From an uncultured Corynebacterium sp. (GTDB taxonomy: Bacteria; Actinomycetota; Actinomycetes; Mycobacteriales; Mycobacteriaceae): 64,000 nucleotides of DNA. Below are positions 62,312 through 64,000 of the stretch, one piece after another. How positions within the stretch are numbered: the first letter of the stretch is position 1; each line of letters opens with the position of its first letter. A model generated the notes under the pieces. It searched no databases. It was not told the DNA's origin and saw only the letters and a list, made by a program, of their open reading frames with translations. A program made the position numbers and the translations under genes. The stretch covers positions 1-64,000 of the forward strand of contig CAMIPB010000002.1 of the NCBI GenBank assembly GCA_946223355.1, given 5' to 3'.

Positions 62312-63677
62312 GTCGCTCCATAGCAAGCGCTGCCAATGCCGCAGATTGATCTGCGAGAATCGCGTCATTAAAACGTGCCAGCGGTGAATGGTTCCATTCG
62401 CGCTTTTCATAAGGCACGTCAGGATCACCTGTGCCCAACCAGATGAATGTGCCAGGCACTTGCTGCAAAACGACACCGAAGTCCTCACTTGCCATCATCG
62501 GTGCAGGCATAGGAACCACACGCTCAGCTCCAAATTGGCGGGTTAACAGATTGGCAGCAAAAGTGTCTTCACGAGCGTTAGTCTTCGTGGATGGGTACAA
62601 CGTTTGGAAATCAATATCTACCGCACATCGGTGTGCAGCGGCCACGTTACCTGAAACTTCAGTAATCACCTGGCGCACGCGATCGATAGCGAAGTCATCC
62701 AATACACGCACTGTCGCGGTAAAACCGCACCGATCAGGAATGGCGTTAATAGCTCCGTCACCAGCCCACAAGTTGGTGACGGTAATGACAACCGGATTGA
62801 GTGCATCAAAGCGGCGAGTCACCGCAGTTTGCAGCGCCACCTGAATCTCAGCCAAAGCAGCCACCGGATCAATCGCATCATGCGGACGGGAGCCGTGGCC
62901 GCCCTTGCCGTGAACCGTTAACTTCAAGTTGGACGACGAAGCCATTAATGGACCAGGACGGTGATTGAACGTACCAAAGTCTTGCGGACCAACATGCACA
63001 CCATACGCAGCAATGGGACGTCGGCCAGCGGCGTCGAGCACGCCCTCATCAATCATCGGCTTTGCGCCACCCGGTCCTTCCTCTCCTGGCTGGAACATAA
63101 AAATAACGTCGCCCTTGAGCTCGTCTTTGTGCTTGGACAGCAAACGAGCAGCACCCACTAAAGCAGAAGTGTGCAGGTCATGGCCACACGCGTGCATTTT
63201 TCCGTTCGTCGCGGCGAAAGTGTGGCCGGTGCGCTCCGCCACCTCAAGCGCATCCATGTCTGCACGCAACAGGACCGATACAGGGTGATCACCACGCTGA
63301 CCACCACGAAGCACCGCAACCACCGAACTCAAGTGCATACCAGTGGTAATCTCCAGCGGAAGATCCGAAAGTTCTTCTAGCACTCGCGCTTGGGTCTGCG
63401 GTAAGTGCAGGCCCAATTCAGGGTTTTGGTGCAAGTCGCGGCGTAGCTGTTGCAGCTCATGCAGTAGCTCGGCGCTCTCTTCCTTTAGCGTCTCCAGATG
63501 CGTTCCAGTAACCGGTAGCGGCGGAAGCTGCTGCCCCAGTTGACGCGGGACTCCGGATTGCTGCCCCATAGGCGTCTGACCAGGCCGCGAAGGTTGCCCA
63601 GACACGCCTGAAGCTCCGGGGTGCGCAGGCTGTCTTAACGGTTGTTGTCCGGACTGGGGCGAATAAGGTGAAGTCAT
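62244..63677 (-). CDS. M20-family amidohydrolase
   Basis: The protein has 477 residues. An unusual Pro/Gln/Ser-rich N-terminal stretch of about 60 residues (PLRQPAHPGASGVSGQPSRPG) precedes the zinc-dependent core. The core has MHACGHDLHTSA, FQPGEEGPGGA, GVHVGP and the dimerisation domain with HGKGGHGSRPHDAIDP. It would hydrolyse N-acyl or hippurate-type amides. TAATAT lies eight bases before the ATG, so the mRNA may be leaderless. The 3' end overlaps the CPBP gene by 68 bases. Confidence 0.9.
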   Translation of the reverse strand: MTSPYSPQSGQQPLRQPAHPGASGVSGQPSRPGQTPMGQQSGVPRQLGQQLPPLPVTGTHLETLKEESAELLHELQQLRRDLHQNPELGLHLPQTQARVLEELSDLPLEITTGMHLSSVVAVLRGGQRGDHPVSVLLRADMDALEVAERTGHTFAATNGKMHACGHDLHTSALVGAARLLSKHKDELKGDVIFMFQPGEEGPGGAKPMIDEGVLDAAGRRPIAAYGVHVGPQDFGTFNHRPGPLMASSSNLKLTVHGKGGHGSRPHDAIDPVAALAEIQVALQTAVTRRFDALNPVVITVTNLWAGDGAINAIPDRCGFTATVRVLDDFAIDRVRQVITEVSGNVAAAHRCAVDIDFQTLYPSTKTNAREDTFAANLLTRQFGAERVVPMPAPMMASEDFGVVLQQVPGTFIWLGTGDPDVPYEKREWNHSPLARFNDAILADQSAALAALAMERLNAEDCIPSPTVHAARQASQQV

Positions 63678-63685
63678 GGCCTCAT

Positions 63686-63691
63686 ATATTA
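63686..63691 (-). promoter_or_regulatory. -10 of the amidohydrolase gene, probably leaderless
   Basis: TAATAT on the minus strand is eight bases before the ATG, with no ribosome binding site between. An inverted repeat AACACC/GGTGTG lies just upstream (63695-63717) and could be an operator. Confidence 0.5.
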
Positions 63692-63743
63692 GCTAACACC
63701 AATCACAGCGGTGTGAACTATGGTAGGCGCGGAGCTTTTGAGA

Positions 63744-64000
63744 CTAATCTGCGTCAGTAGACAGCGCTGCGACGAAAGCTTCCTGTGGCACGTTGACGGA
63801 GCCGAGGGACTTCATCCGCTTCTTGCCTTCCTTCTGCTTTTCCAAAAGTTTGCGCTTACGGGAGATGTCGCCACCATAACACTTGGCCAACACATCCTTG
63901 CGCATCGCACGAATATTCTCACGGGCAATGATCTTCGCGCCGATTGCTGCCTGAATAGGCACCTCGAACTGCTGGCGTGGGATGAGCTCTTTAAGCTTCT
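63744..64000 (-). CDS. lepA: elongation factor 4 (LepA), C-terminal part; start outside window
   Basis: The last 85 or so residues of LepA are present. The sequence LIPRQQFEVPIQAAIGAK and MRKDVLAKCYGGDISRKRKL belong to the C-terminal domain unique to this ribosome-back-translocating GTPase. The stop at 63744 is followed by 66 bases and then the amidohydrolase gene in the same direction. The GTPase domain lies beyond the window. Confidence 0.95.
   Translation of the reverse strand, partial: KLKELIPRQQFEVPIQAAIGAKIIARENIRAMRKDVLAKCYGGDISRKRKLLEKQKEGKKRMKSLGSVNVPQEAFVAALSTDAD

Noticed and set aside
1..64000. CRISPR arrays, rRNA genes, complete insertion sequences
   Set aside because: No regular short repeats with unique spacers, no rRNA-like segments and no intact transposase frame were seen. 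The only mobile-element trace is the integrase pseudogene. The composite palindromes are too few and too far apart for a CRISPR array.

Overview
The window looks like a chromosomal segment of a Corynebacterium species. The evidence is a mycolyltransferase-like secreted protein, the actinobacterial short-loop cydABDC operon, the smtB-zur pair beside glyS, a hrcA-dnaJ-rsmE-phoH-ybeY-era-recO-uppS block, and an aecD-brnQ-luciferase-like gene order that I remember from C. glutamicum. Genes are dense on both strands, GC is moderate to high, GTG/TTG starts are common and several promoters look leaderless. No rRNA operon, CRISPR array or intact mobile element is visible.

Layout. 1-1.2 kb: the 3' part of tRNA-Asn with a terminator, then a twice-frameshifted, N-terminally truncated tyrosine integrase (a scar of an element integrated at the tRNA). 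1.2-8.6 kb: wecB (minus), then cydA-cydB-cydD-cydC; cydD appears to start at ATT. 8.6-18 kb: mycolyltransferase-like protein, YtxH-like small protein, dnaG (three of four zinc-ribbon ligands missing), a membrane-anchored RNase Sa-like enzyme with a barstar-like inhibitor, dgt, a DUF218 protein, a TPM-domain envelope protein and two distantly related hypothetical proteins. 18.6-23.4 kb: glyS, smtB, zur, a ferritin-like/VIT1 fusion and uppS. 23.4-32 kb: recO, era, pdxY, ybeY, phoH, rsmE, dnaJ and hrcA (with a CIRCE-like operator), then hemW, all on the minus strand. 32-34.8 kb: two CNNM/CorC-type membrane proteins behind a leader hairpin that would hide the ribosome binding site.

34.8-46 kb: composite palindromic repeats (two copies at 34.8-35.0 kb and one at 40.6 kb), a fadD15-like acyl-CoA ligase, malQ, small membrane proteins, a type-B carboxylesterase, idi, a lipoprotein and an ABC exporter. 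45.6-49.4 kb: aecD-like C-S lyase, brnQ and a luciferase-like oxidoreductase. 49.4-55.5 kb: a GntR/UTRA regulator behind a Fur/Zur-like box and a complete peptide/nickel-type ABC importer (binding lipoprotein, two permeases, fused double ATPase). 55.5-64 kb: a TsuA-TusA fusion for thiosulfate uptake, a BCCT carrier, a NarL-type two-component system, a CPBP protease, an M20 amidohydrolase and the 3' end of lepA.

Functional themes are low-oxygen respiration (cyd), protein quality control (hrcA/dnaJ), translation and RNA maintenance (era, ybeY, rsmE, glyS, lepA), metal homeostasis (smtB/zur, VIT1, CNNM, possibly the ABC importer) and sulfur supply (aecD, tsuA-tusA). The most unusual items are the repeated double palindromes, the RNase/barstar pair, the DnaG without a complete zinc site, the ATT start and signature-to-Walker-B insertion in CydD, and the hairpin leader of the CNNM operon. 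All gene names rest on recognition of protein families from the sequence; no database search was possible.
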